A stretch of DNA of 62,126 bases from Candidatus Iainarchaeum sp. (GTDB lineage Archaea > Iainarchaeota > Iainarchaeia > Iainarchaeales > 1-14-0-10-31-34): the NCBI GenBank assembly GCA_017609625.1, contig JAFCDN010000011.1, positions 1 through 62,126 on the forward strand. The letters are read 5' to 3'. Below the pieces are notes generated by a model. That model worked only from the letters and a program-made list of their open reading frames with translations, was not told where the DNA came from and searched no databases. Shown piece after piece: positions 7,985 to 16,226 of this stretch. The position numbers and the translations under genes are program-made. Within the stretch, counting starts at the first letter, position 1; each line of letters starts with the position of its first letter.

Positions 7985-8716
7985 ATGCGGGTTTTTATTT
8001 TTCTTGATTATGATGGAACAATTGTCTCTTTTAAGCCGAAACCAGAGCAGGCAAAACCAACAAAAAAAGTTTTTAGAACAATAAAAAAACTTTCTTCAAA
8101 AGAAAATTTTGTTGTATCAATAATCAGCGGAAGATCACACAGAGAATTAAATAGTTTTTTTCCTTTCAAAAGACTGATTCTTGTTTCAAACCATGGAATA
8201 CAAATAAAATTTTCCCAGAAAAATAAATTTTTCTTTGAGAAAGCAAAAAAAACAGTTTCTTTAATTAAAAAAATCGATTCAGCTTCAAAAAAAAAGTTTT
8301 CTAAAATAAAAGGAATCCTGTTTCAGAACAAAAAATATGCTTTTGTAATCCATTACAGAAATGTTTCAGAAAAAAAGCATTCGAAAATTAAATCGGATTT
8401 CAGGAAGCTAGTAAAAAAAATTGATTCAAAAAAACAGCTGGAAGTAATTAAAGGCGCAAAGGTTTTGGAGGCAAAGCCTAAAGGATGGAATAAAGGAAAC
8501 GCAGTGAAAAAAATCCTTAAGGAAAAACAAAGAAAACAAAAAGACTTGATATTCTATTTTGGGGATGATTTCTCTGATGAAGATGCATTCAAAGCATTAA
8601 AAAATGATTTTACTTTTCTTGTTGGAAAAAAAAGAAAAACTAATGCAAAGTTTTTCGTTGAAAATACTGCAGAAACAATAAAATTTCTTAATTCTATTGC
8701 AGATGCATTTCTTTAA
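7985..8716 (+). CDS. otsB: Trehalose-6-phosphate phosphatase (HAD superfamily)
   Basis: A 243-residue HAD phosphatase: motif I DYDGT at residues 9-13, motif II SIISGRSHREL, the Lys region LEAKPKGWNKGNAV, and motif IV YFGDDFSDEDAF. It removes phosphate from trehalose-6-phosphate to give trehalose. The ATG at 7985 places DYDGT at the usual distance from the N-terminus; upstream in-frame ATGs fall inside otsA. It directly follows otsA and forms an OtsA-OtsB operon with it. Confidence 0.87.
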   Translation: MRVFIFLDYDGTIVSFKPKPEQAKPTKKVFRTIKKLSSKENFVVSIISGRSHRELNSFFPFKRLILVSNHGIQIKFSQKNKFFFEKAKKTVSLIKKIDSASKKKFSKIKGILFQNKKYAFVIHYRNVSEKKHSKIKSDFRKLVKKIDSKKQLEVIKGAKVLEAKPKGWNKGNAVKKILKEKQRKQKDLIFYFGDDFSDEDAFKALKNDFTFLVGKKRKTNAKFFVENTAETIKFLNSIADAFL

Positions 8717-8741
8717 ATACCTGTTCTGATTTAATTTTTTA

Positions 8742-9959
8742 ATGAAGAGAAGAAAAAGCATTCCAGTAAAAGTTGGAAACATTGTTATTGGCGGAGACAA
8801 TCCAATTGCAGTGCAGTCAATGACTAATATTTTGACTGAAGATGTTAAAGCCAGCGTAAAGCAGGTAAAAGAATTAGCTAGAGCTGGAAGTGAATTAGTC
8901 AGATTAACAGTAAAAGACGATGCAGGAGCAAAAGCTATTCCTGAAATAAAAAAACAACTCCTTGAGCAGGGTTGTGAAGTGCCTTTAATCGGAGACTTTC
9001 ATTACAATGGCCATCTCTTGTTGCAAAAATATCCTGAATGCGCTCAAGCTTTGGATAAATACAGAATCAATCCAGGAAACGTCGGGTTTGGAAAAAATAA
9101 GGATGAAAACTTTGAGGCAATGATTAAAGTTGCAATAAAAAACAACAAGCCGGTAAGGATTGGAGTAAACTGGGGTTCTTTAGACCAGGAAGTTTTAAAA
9201 AAATTAATGGATGAAAACGCAAAAAACAACAACAAAAAATCAAACAATGAAATAGTAATTGATGCTCTTGTAGTAAGTGCAGTTGAAAGCATAAAAAAAG
9301 CAAATGAAATTGGTTTATCAAATGAAAAAATTGTTGTTTCAGCTAAATGTTCTAGAGTGCAGGACATGATTAAAGCTTATGAACTGTTGTCAGAAAAATG
9401 TGAGAATGCATTGCATTTAGGTGTAACTGAAGCCGGTCAGGGAATAAAAGGTGCAGTGCATACAACTGCTGGCTTGTCTGTTTTATTACAGAAAGGAATC
9501 GGCGACACTATTAGAACTTCTTTGACTCCTGCTCCTGGAAAAAGCAGAACAGAAGAAGTAAAGATTTCAAAACAGGTTCTGCAAAGCCTTGGATTAAGAT
9601 TTTTTTCTCCTGAAATTACTTCCTGCCCTGGATGCGGAAGAACAACCAGCACGGTTTTTCAGGAAATAGCAAAAAACATTGAAGAATTTTTGCAGCAGAA
9701 AACTTCTGAATGGAAAGAAAAAGGCTTTAAGGGTTTTGAAAAAATGGAAGTAGCAGTAATGGGCTGTATTGTTAATGGTCCAGGAGAAAGTAAAAACGCT
9801 AATATTGGTTTAAGCCTGCCTGGAGCAGGAGAACAACCTAATGCAATAGTTTTTGCTGACGGAAAACAAATTAAAACCTTAAAAGGAAACGCAGAAGAAT
9901 TAACAAAAGAATTTACTAAACTAATTGAAAAATATGTTGAATCTCATTATTCAAAATGA
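8742..9959 (+). CDS. ispG: 4-hydroxy-3-methylbut-2-enyl-diphosphate synthase (MEP pathway)
   Basis: A 405-residue IspG/GcpE. The TIM-barrel part begins IPVKVGNIVIGGDNPIAVQS, with PLIGDFHYNG, YRINPGNVG and HLGVTEAG. The C-terminal 4Fe-4S region has CPGCGR and MGCIVNGPGES, giving all three cluster cysteines and the catalytic Glu. It reduces MEcPP to HMBPP, the penultimate step of the MEP pathway. Length is normal for the short bacterial form. With ispE at 10470, MEP genes in an otherwise archaeal gene set are unusual, because archaea normally make isoprenoids through mevalonate. Confidence 0.95.
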   Translation: MKRRKSIPVKVGNIVIGGDNPIAVQSMTNILTEDVKASVKQVKELARAGSELVRLTVKDDAGAKAIPEIKKQLLEQGCEVPLIGDFHYNGHLLLQKYPECAQALDKYRINPGNVGFGKNKDENFEAMIKVAIKNNKPVRIGVNWGSLDQEVLKKLMDENAKNNNKKSNNEIVIDALVVSAVESIKKANEIGLSNEKIVVSAKCSRVQDMIKAYELLSEKCENALHLGVTEAGQGIKGAVHTTAGLSVLLQKGIGDTIRTSLTPAPGKSRTEEVKISKQVLQSLGLRFFSPEITSCPGCGRTTSTVFQEIAKNIEEFLQQKTSEWKEKGFKGFEKMEVAVMGCIVNGPGESKNANIGLSLPGAGEQPNAIVFADGKQIKTLKGNAEELTKEFTKLIEKYVESHYSK

Positions 9960-10025
9960 TCCACAATTGACGTAAACATAGTTTTTTATATTCCTCTAAA
10001 AATGATTTATTTAGAGGGTGAATTT

Positions 10026-10244
10026 ATGGAATACAAGATTGTTTTAGTAAGAGACTCTGAAACAAAATGGTTTGTTGCTGAAGTTCCAAGCTTGCCTGGC
10101 TGTATTTCTCAGGGAGAAACTAAAGCAGAAGCTTTGGAAAACATTAAGGATGCAATTAAAGGCTATTTAGAAAGTCTTAGAAAACACCCTGAAGAAATAT
10201 TTTTTGAAAAAACTGTGGAAATCGCAGATGTTTCAGTGTCTTAA
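10026..10244 (+). CDS. hicB: HicB-family antitoxin
   Basis: A 72-residue protein with the HicB partial RNase H fold: YKIVLVRDSETKWFVAEVPS, LPGCISQGETKAEALENIKD and a C-terminal helix. It should bind and neutralise HicA. The ATG at 10026 follows a GAGGGTGA Shine-Dalgarno that rules out the upstream in-frame start at 10002. The hicA frame begins on the base after its stop codon and is interrupted. The C-terminal DNA-binding domain of longer HicB proteins is absent. Confidence 0.85.
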   Translation: MEYKIVLVRDSETKWFVAEVPSLPGCISQGETKAEALENIKDAIKGYLESLRKHPEEIFFEKTVEIADVSVS

Positions 10245-10466
10245 ATGAAGCTTCCTGTTCTTTCCTGAATCAAAATAATTAAAGTACTGCATAAAATTGG
10301 TTTTGAAGTTGACCATCAAACTGGAAGTCATTTTATTTTAAGAGAAAATAAAGAACCTTTCAGAAGAGTAACTGTTCCAAACCACAAAGTTGTTGTTCCA
10401 GGAACCTTGCTTTTTATTTTGAAGCAGGCAGGACTATCAAAAAAAGAATTTGCTGAACTACTTTAA
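10245..10466 (+). pseudogene. hicA: HicA mRNA-interferase toxin interrupted by TGA at codon 8
   Basis: The 74-codon frame from ATG 10245 to TAA 10466 reads MKLPVLS-stop-IKIIKVLHKIGFEV, then the HicA signature TGSHFILRENK, RVTVPNHKVVVPGTL and ILKQAGLSKKEF. The TGA at 10266-10268 sits where HicA proteins have a conserved Gly (LSGKEV), so a single GGA to TGA change explains it. The rest, including the catalytic His in GSHF, is intact. Other genes here end in TGA, so recoding is unlikely. Probably an inactivated toxin beside a retained antitoxin, or a sequencing error. Confidence 0.83.
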
Positions 10467-10469
10467 TTT

Positions 10470-11318
10470 TTAAATTGTGAAAGTTTCCAACACAGTTTTG
10501 TATTTTAATGAATCCATTAATTCTGTTGCCTGTTCTTTTGTTTCTGGAAAACAGAATACAGTGCTTCCAGAACCAGACATTAATGCATTCAGAGAATTTT
10601 TCTGCATTAACTCTTTTACTTTCTGAATTTCCGGAAACTGTTTTAAAACAGAAAACTCAAAATCATTATGCAAAAGCTTGACAAGTTCTTCTGTTGCTTT
10701 TCCTTCTTCTATCTCTTTTTTCATTTTCTGCGAAGCAAGAGTTTTCCCTGATTTTTCATAATTTACTTTAGAGTAAGCTGTTTTTGTTGAAACTCTAATC
10801 CCTGGATTGCATATAATGATTCTGCTTTTTGGAAAATCTTTGATTTTTTCAATTTTTTCTCCTCTGCCGGAAGCAAAACAAGTTTTTCCAAATAAAAAGA
10901 ATGCAATATCCATTCCGATTTTTTCTGCTATTTCCTGCATTTCTTTTTGCTGCATTTTCAAACCCCACATTTGGTTAAGGCCTTTTATTACTGCTGCAGC
11001 ATTTGAACTTCCGCCTCCAAGACCGCCTGCAACTGGAATGTTTTTTTCAATAAAAATTTCAATTCCTTTTTCAATCCCTTTCTTTTGCTTTACAAGCTTT
11101 GCTGCTTTCCAGCAAAGGTTTTTTTCATTTAAAGGAATTTCAGTTGAGTTTGATTTAATGATAATTTTGTTTTCTTCAATTTCTTTTAATACAATTTCAT
11201 CTTTTAATTCCAGTTCCTGCATTATCATTTCCAGTTCATGATATCCATCATCTCTTTTTCTGATTATATCTAAAGTCAGATTCACTTTTGCAGGAGAATC
11301 TATTTTGAGTTCTTTCAT
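10470..11318 (-). CDS. ispE: 4-diphosphocytidyl-2-C-methyl-D-erythritol kinase (MEP pathway)
   Basis: A 282-residue GHMP kinase. SPAKVNLTLDIIRKRDDGYH is the IspE N-terminal signature, PVAGGLGGGSSNAAAVIKG the ATP-binding loop, and MSGSGSTVFCF the third GHMP motif. It phosphorylates CDP-methylerythritol on the 2-hydroxyl. The start overlaps the end of the upstream ATP-grasp gene by 4 nt, so they are co-transcribed. It is the second MEP enzyme within 2.5 kb, on the opposite strand from ispG. Confidence 0.94.
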   Translation of the reverse strand: MKELKIDSPAKVNLTLDIIRKRDDGYHELEMIMQELELKDEIVLKEIEENKIIIKSNSTEIPLNEKNLCWKAAKLVKQKKGIEKGIEIFIEKNIPVAGGLGGGSSNAAAVIKGLNQMWGLKMQQKEMQEIAEKIGMDIAFFLFGKTCFASGRGEKIEKIKDFPKSRIIICNPGIRVSTKTAYSKVNYEKSGKTLASQKMKKEIEEGKATEELVKLLHNDFEFSVLKQFPEIQKVKELMQKNSLNALMSGSGSTVFCFPETKEQATELMDSLKYKTVLETFTI

Positions 11319-11947
11319 TCAATCACTCTTGCATCAACTGCAATAATTTCTTTTTCGTTTGCTATAAGCGGATTGATGTCCAGTTCTTTTATTTTTTCTT
11401 TCATCATCAGCTTATTCACTTTCATTAAAATAGATTCCAGTTCTTTTAGGTTGATTCCTTTTTCTCCGCGCATTCCTTTAAGAATCTGATATCCTTTTAT
11501 TTCTGAAATCATTTCTTTTGCGTCCTCGCGTGTGATAGGACAAATGCGCAAAGAAACGTCTTTTAAGAGTTCAACAAAAATTCCGCCTAACCCAAATAAA
11601 ATTGTCGGCCCAAACTGCTGGTCTATTTTTCCCCCGACAATCAATTGTTTTCCTTTAATGAATTTTTGCACAAAAACTCCTGTTATTTTTGCTTTAGGTT
11701 TTTTTTTCTTTATATTCCTTAAAATCAGATTATATTTTTTTAATGCATCTTTTTCTGTATTAATGTTTAACTGCACTCCGCCGACATCTGTTTTATGTGA
11801 AATGTTTTCTGAAACAATTTTCATTGCCAAAGGAAAACCTGTTTTTTTTATTGCTTGTTTTAGTTCTGTTTTGTTTTTAACCAGTTTTCCTTTTACAAAT
11901 TTTATTTTATATTTTTCCACTAACTTTTTTGATTCAATGAAATTCAT
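11315..11947 (-). CDS. acdB: ADP-forming acyl/acetyl-CoA synthetase, beta (ATP-grasp) subunit
   Basis: A 210-residue ATP-grasp domain: FPLAMKIVSENISHKTDVGG, VQKFIKGKQLIVGGKIDQQF, FGLGGIFVELLKDVSLRICP and the C-terminal KELDINPLIAN all match the beta subunit of archaeal ADP-forming acetyl-CoA synthetase. The enzyme turns acyl-CoA, ADP and phosphate into acid, CoA and ATP. No alpha subunit with the CoA-binding and His loop domains is adjacent; it may be elsewhere. The gene overlaps ispE by 4 nt. Confidence 0.88.
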   Translation of the reverse strand: MNFIESKKLVEKYKIKFVKGKLVKNKTELKQAIKKTGFPLAMKIVSENISHKTDVGGVQLNINTEKDALKKYNLILRNIKKKKPKAKITGVFVQKFIKGKQLIVGGKIDQQFGPTILFGLGGIFVELLKDVSLRICPITREDAKEMISEIKGYQILKGMRGEKGINLKELESILMKVNKLMMKEKIKELDINPLIANEKEIIAVDARVIE

Positions 11948-12055
11948 ACAATCCTTTTGATTTAAGTGTTTTAATGAATTTAAATCTTGTGCAAAAACGC
12001 GTTATTTTAAACTTTAGCAGACTATTTTATTTAAAAATCAGGAATAAAGATAATT

Positions 12056-13318
12056 ATGGCAAAATTAACTGCTTTAGGCGCAGCAAGAGAAGTCGGAAGA
12101 AGCTCTTTTTTGCTGGATGTGGGAGAAAAATTTCTTTTAGACAGGGGAATAAAGCTTGGCCATGATGAAACAGAATATCCTCTGCCGGTTAAAACAAATT
12201 TAGATGCAGTAATTATTTCTCATGCACATTTAGACCATTCAGGCAATTTGCCGGAGTTGTTCAAAAAATCTAATCCTTTTGTTTACATGACCCAGCCGAC
12301 TTTAGATTTAAGTAATATTTTATGGCAGGATTCTCTGAAAATTGCCAAAATAGAAGGAATTCCTGTAATGTTTTCTCCTGTAGAAATCAAGGTTGCAGAA
12401 AAATTTACTTTCACTATTCCTTTTAGAAAAAAAATTAATCTCTCTGAATCAACTTCTTTGGAATTGTTTGATGCAGGCCATATTTTAGGTTCTTCTATGA
12501 TTAAAATTCAGTCAGAAGAAAAAAACGTGATTTATTCCGGTGATTTTAAAATAGAAGAAACCAGATTATTTAAAGGAGCAGACAAAAGAATAGGAAAAGC
12601 TGATGTTTTGATTATTGAATCAACTTATGGTGACAGAAACCACAGGGAAAGAAAAGATTTAGAAAAAGAGTTTGCAGAAGAAGTTCAAAACACTTTGCAT
12701 AACGATGGTTTTGCTATGGTTCCGGCTTTTGCTGTTGGAAGAAGCCAGGAAATAATTGACATTTTATATGAAAACAAAGTTGAAGCAGAAATATTTTTTG
12801 ATGGAATGGGCCAAAGAGTTGCAAAAACAACTTTAGAATACCCTGAATTATTAAAGAATCCAAAGTCTTTAGGAAAAGCCCTGCATTCTGTTACTTGGGT
12901 AAAAAAAGGAAAAAGACATCCAGCGTTAAAAAAGCCCTGTATTATTGTCACTTCTGCCGGAATGCTTGAAGGTGGGCCAATAATGTGGTATCTGAAAAAA
13001 CTTTACAAAGACAAAAACTCAAAGATTTTTCTTACAGGCTATCAGGTTGAAGGAACAAATGGAAGGACTTTAATGGAAAAAGGAAAAATGGATTTAGATG
13101 GAGAAATAGTTAAAATAAAAAACCAGGTCCAGCAGTTTGATTTTTCTGCTCATGCTTCACAGGATGAATTAATCCAGTTAGCAAAGCTTACAGAACCTGA
13201 ATTGGTTGTATGTGTTCACGGAGATGAAAAAGTAATTAAGGTTTTCCAGAAGAAACTAAAACAAGAAGGGTTTAATTCTGCTGCACCAAAATTAGGGGAA
13301 GAAATAAAGTTGGATTAA
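12056..13318 (+). CDS. Beta-CASP ribonuclease, aCPSF2-like
   Basis: A 420-residue metallo-beta-lactamase/beta-CASP protein without N-terminal KH domains. Motifs: HAHLDHSG (HxHxDH), DAGHILGSSM, YSGDFK, ESTYGDR, VPAFAVGRSQE in the beta-CASP domain, SAGMLEGGP, and the C-terminal FSAHASQDEL and VCVHGDE. It fits the shorter archaeal aCPSF2/RNase J-type class, which processes or degrades RNA. Its stop codon lies one base from the start of the membrane-protein gene. Confidence 0.88.
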   Translation: MAKLTALGAAREVGRSSFLLDVGEKFLLDRGIKLGHDETEYPLPVKTNLDAVIISHAHLDHSGNLPELFKKSNPFVYMTQPTLDLSNILWQDSLKIAKIEGIPVMFSPVEIKVAEKFTFTIPFRKKINLSESTSLELFDAGHILGSSMIKIQSEEKNVIYSGDFKIEETRLFKGADKRIGKADVLIIESTYGDRNHRERKDLEKEFAEEVQNTLHNDGFAMVPAFAVGRSQEIIDILYENKVEAEIFFDGMGQRVAKTTLEYPELLKNPKSLGKALHSVTWVKKGKRHPALKKPCIIVTSAGMLEGGPIMWYLKKLYKDKNSKIFLTGYQVEGTNGRTLMEKGKMDLDGEIVKIKNQVQQFDFSAHASQDELIQLAKLTEPELVVCVHGDEKVIKVFQKKLKQEGFNSAAPKLGEEIKLD

Positions 13319-13319
13319 A

Positions 13320-14105
13320 ATGAAAGACCTGCTTAAAATTTTAAAAGACTCTTTTGTTGTTTTAAAAAAAGAACCAAAACTTTTTTTTCCAAAAATCTTT
13401 CTTTCATTGCTTTGGGGTTTTATTTTATTGTATTCAATGAATTTGCTGGTGAAAATGCAGGAAATCACTTTAATTGAATCAGTTGAATTAAAAGCTGTTC
13501 TGCTGGAAGAAATTTTTCCTGCAGCAATTTTTCTGCTTTTTCTTTCTTTTTTCTTTTTTTTAATTGATTCTGTGATTAATTCTGCTTATCCTTTAATGAT
13601 TCAAAAATACTTGAAAAAACAAAAGTTTTCTGTTTTAAACTGCATCAAACAAGTTTTGCAGAACTTTTTCAGAATAATCCTTCCTGTTCTGATTGCTTTT
13701 TTTATTTCTTTTCTTATTTTAATTCCTTTCACTGTATTCTTTTCTTTTTCTTTTGTTTCTGGAGATTCTTTTTTAACTTTAATTTCCGGCTTGGTTATTT
13801 TATTAATAGTTTTTCTGGTTACTGTTTTGTTTTATTTCATATACCCTGTTGCTGTAATTGAAAAAAAAGGTTTGGCTTCAGTATTCAGCACTGTAAGAAA
13901 ATCTTTTTCTAATACAAAAGAAGCTTCTTTTGGAACTTTTATTGCTTTAATCTTAAGCTTATTTTCTGCTTTTATTGCTTCTTTTTCTGAAACAGCAGAG
14001 ATAACTGTTTTAGCTTTAATAGTTTTTGTTTTATTAAGAATTATTACTGCAGTCCTTGCAACTTATGCAATGGTTTTGAATCCAATGCTTTACTTCAAAA
14101 AGTGA
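13320..14105 (+). CDS. Six-helix hypothetical membrane protein
   Basis: A 261-residue integral membrane protein with about six hydrophobic segments (near residues 22-42, 65-90, 110-145, 150-185, 200-225 and 230-255), starting KDLLKILKDSFVVLKKEPKL. The amphipathic start and layout resemble archaeal DUF7847/DUF4013-like glycerophosphodiesterase-membrane-domain proteins, but I cannot name the family with confidence. It begins one base after the RNase stop and is followed six bases later by nmd3, so the three form an operon. Confidence 0.7.
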   Translation: MKDLLKILKDSFVVLKKEPKLFFPKIFLSLLWGFILLYSMNLLVKMQEITLIESVELKAVLLEEIFPAAIFLLFLSFFFFLIDSVINSAYPLMIQKYLKKQKFSVLNCIKQVLQNFFRIILPVLIAFFISFLILIPFTVFFSFSFVSGDSFLTLISGLVILLIVFLVTVLFYFIYPVAVIEKKGLASVFSTVRKSFSNTKEASFGTFIALILSLFSAFIASFSETAEITVLALIVFVLLRIITAVLATYAMVLNPMLYFKK

Positions 14106-14111
14106 TTTTAA

Positions 14112-14813
14112 ATGAGTTTTAAGTTCTGTCCCAAATGCGGAAAAAAAGAAGGAGTTTTCATTAAAGGTTTCTGCAAAGAATGCTTTCTGCAGGATAATCA
14201 GCTAATTTTGTTTCCGGAAAAAATCCAGTTTCAGTACTGCAATAGATGCAATAAAGTCAGAGTGCAAAGGCATTGGGTTGAATTTGATTCAATTAATTTA
14301 GTTGATTTCTTGAAATCAAGGATAAAACCAAAAGATTTTGAAATCCAAGACATTGAAGTTGAATTAGAAGAAGTAAATGAAAAAGAATCCAATGCATTGA
14401 TTGAAGTTAAAGGACTGGCTGAAGGAATTCCTTTAATTCTAAAAAACAGAATCAAATTGGAAAAAGTTCCGGGAATCTGTGATTCCTGTATGAAGATTTC
14501 TTCTGATTATTTTGAAGCAACAATTCAGGCAAGGTTTAAGGAAAAAAACCCTGCACAAGAAGAAAAAGTTTTTTTTGAGTTCCAGAAACTGATTGAAGAA
14601 ATGAGCAAAAAAGACCCTTTATCTAGAATAGCAAATAAAGGAAAAACAAACAATGGTTTTGATTTGATTTTGTCTTCTAACAGAGCAGCAAGGCTTTCAG
14701 CTGAAAGAATCGCAAGAAAATATAATTCAAAAGTAGTCCGTTCTTTTTCTGTTGTCGGAGTGGATAAAACAGGAAAAGAAAAAAGAAGATACACTTATTG
14801 TGTCAGAGTTTAA
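14112..14813 (+). CDS. nmd3: NMD3-family ribosomal 60S/50S export-type adaptor
   Basis: A 233-residue archaeal NMD3 homologue. The N-terminal zinc-binding region has CPKCGKKEG, CKECF, QYCNRCNKVRV and CDSCM; this is followed by the beta-rich domain and the C-terminal VVRSFSVVGVDKTGKEKRRY segment. In eukaryotes NMD3 binds the large subunit during export; in archaea a role in subunit maturation is presumed. It is the last gene of the 12056-14813 operon and is followed by a hairpin. Confidence 0.88.
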   Translation: MSFKFCPKCGKKEGVFIKGFCKECFLQDNQLILFPEKIQFQYCNRCNKVRVQRHWVEFDSINLVDFLKSRIKPKDFEIQDIEVELEEVNEKESNALIEVKGLAEGIPLILKNRIKLEKVPGICDSCMKISSDYFEATIQARFKEKNPAQEEKVFFEFQKLIEEMSKKDPLSRIANKGKTNNGFDLILSSNRAARLSAERIARKYNSKVVRSFSVVGVDKTGKEKRRYTYCVRV

Positions 14814-14854
14814 CAACCCAAAGAAATCCAGATTTCTTTCCGTTGACGAAAATA

Positions 14855-14881
14855 GACATTCTCTGAAAGTGAGAGAATGTC
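14855..14881. terminator. 10-bp perfect hairpin between convergent genes
   Basis: GACATTCTCT (14855-14864) and AGAGAATGTC (14872-14881) form a perfect stem around GAAAGTG. The hairpin lies 42 bp past nmd3 and its right arm touches the stop codon of the minus-strand regulator, a position suited to a two-way terminator or an RNA-processing site. Confidence 0.45.
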
Positions 14882-15581
14882 ATGCTTCAAATTCTTTTAA
14901 TGATTCTTTTATTGCTTCAATCGGCTTATTGGATGTAACTAAAGGAATTTTTTCGCTTTCAGCTATTTTGATTGCAATCGGATCAACGTTTTTTACTCCA
15001 TGCAATACTATTATTGAAGGTTTCATGTCAGTTGAAAATCTTCCGATTTTAACTGCAATCATCGGACTCCTGCCGTTTTCCACTGACTGAAAAATCAAAG
15101 CCCTTTCCGGAGTCTTTCCATATAACAGCATATATTCATGCACTGGAATATCTAAAATAACTTTTATTGAATCAATTAAAGTATAACCGTAAATTACTGT
15201 TTCTTTTAATTTGCTGGAGTTTGCAACTATTTTTCCGTCAATTTTTTTCAAAAACACCGTGCCTTTAACTGAAGCAAAAAATTCGCTTATGCCAAAAATT
15301 TCTTTTGCCGGCTTAAAGTCTTTTTCTAATTGTTTTTTGACTTTTCCGCCTCTTTTTTCGTCAATTAAAATCAATGCACTAACCAGTCTTTTTACTATTC
15401 CTATTCCAGGGCTTTCTCTTCTTCCTCCTTCATAATCAGAAATAGTTGAAGAGCTTACTTTTAAGTGGTCTGCTAATTCTGTCTGCGAGACTCCAAAGAT
15501 TTCTCTCCATTTTTTCATCGATCCTCCAGGGTCTTTGCTTAAGCAGATTTCTCCTGCCATAATAGAAGAAAGTTTATCCAT
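14880..15581 (-). CDS. XRE-type archaeal transcriptional regulator (COG1709-like)
   Basis: A 233-residue protein. Residues about 23-70 are a Cro/CI helix-turn-helix (WREIFGVSQTELADHLKVSS, STISDYEGGRRESPG); the rest is a conserved alpha/beta domain with PVHEYMLLYGKTPERALIFQ and KPSIIVLHGVKNVDPIAI. This architecture matches the archaeal COG1709 regulators. The ligand is unknown; the C-terminal half looks like a small-molecule or partner domain. The promoter region carries a tandem repeat (see 15604-15655), possibly its own operator. Confidence 0.8.
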   Translation of the reverse strand: MDKLSSIMAGEICLSKDPGGSMKKWREIFGVSQTELADHLKVSSSTISDYEGGRRESPGIGIVKRLVSALILIDEKRGGKVKKQLEKDFKPAKEIFGISEFFASVKGTVFLKKIDGKIVANSSKLKETVIYGYTLIDSIKVILDIPVHEYMLLYGKTPERALIFQSVENGRSPMIAVKIGRFSTDMKPSIIVLHGVKNVDPIAIKIAESEKIPLVTSNKPIEAIKESLKEFEA

Positions 15582-15603
15582 GCATTAAATGAGAAAAAAA
15601 CCC

Positions 15604-15655
15604 TTAAAAAAGCCTTTCGTCAATTGTCATTTAAAAAGCCTTGTTTTTTCGTCAA
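15604..15655. promoter_or_regulatory. Tandem repeat in promoter region of the XRE regulator
   Basis: Two copies of a TTAAAAA-GCCTT-TTCGTCAA arrangement, at about 15604-15623 and 15631-15655. The second has a 6-nt insertion. Read on the minus strand this is TTGACGAA...AAGGC...TTTTTTAA, upstream of the regulator start at 15581, with AT-rich TATA-like stretches inside each copy. Autoregulatory operator sites are the simplest reading. Confidence 0.35.
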
Positions 15656-15674
15656 ACGCCAAAGTGGAGTTTTC

Positions 15675-16154
15675 TTAGCTGTAACAGATTTCTTTTGACT
15701 TGCCTTCAATCATATAATAGTTGCATCCTTTTTCTGGAACATCCCATTTAGAACATTTTCCTTCAGTAGAATCAATGTTTTCTGCTATACATTTTGTATA
15801 AGTTAGTCCATGATTTCCTTCAATCATGCAATCTTTTTCATCTGAACAGGTTTTTCCTTGGATTTTTTCGCCATGATCTAAAAACAATTTTGCTTCATAT
15901 CCTTCACATATTTTTTCTGTTATATTGCATGTACAATAATACGGAGAATTGTAATATGTGTTTTTTATATTTTGTAATGAATTAACACAGCTTTCTTTTC
16001 CTGTTTCATCTTCCACTCTTTGACAGCCAATCGTCACTCCATCACAATATTTTTCATCAACAAAAGTTTGGTTGAAGTTTAGAATAATCAAAACAGCCAA
16101 AACTAAAATAACAAAAGCAACTATAATCAGCAAAGCTTTGTTTTTTTTGAACAA
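15675..16154 (-). CDS. Cysteine-rich membrane-anchored hypothetical protein
   Basis: A 159-residue protein with a single N-terminal transmembrane anchor (NKALLIIVAFVILVLAVLII) and an extracytoplasmic domain with about twelve cysteines, including YYCTCNITEKICEG and KTCSDEKDCMIEG. The pattern suggests disulfide-stabilised surface domains like the Cys-rich lipoprotein at 49015. No function recognised. Confidence 0.65.
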   Translation of the reverse strand: MFKKNKALLIIVAFVILVLAVLIILNFNQTFVDEKYCDGVTIGCQRVEDETGKESCVNSLQNIKNTYYNSPYYCTCNITEKICEGYEAKLFLDHGEKIQGKTCSDEKDCMIEGNHGLTYTKCIAENIDSTEGKCSKWDVPEKGCNYYMIEGKSKEICYS

Positions 16155-16226
16155 AATCTTTTAAGGTCATTAACACTAGAACGCTTTTTTTATTAATAAA
16201 TCTAACTGCTGCTAGTGTAAATTTAT

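Noticed and set aside
10266-10268. TGA decoded as glycine in this organism
   Set aside because: Many intact genes here end in TGA (for example 14105, 37983 and 48979-region genes) and only one conserved Gly position is affected.
10807-11241. 144-codon plus-strand frame opposite ispE, and a 142-codon one opposite the acyl-CoA synthetase gene (11532-11960)
   Set aside because: Both are shadows of well-supported minus-strand enzymes, rich in Phe/Ile/Ser as expected for antisense of AT-rich genes.
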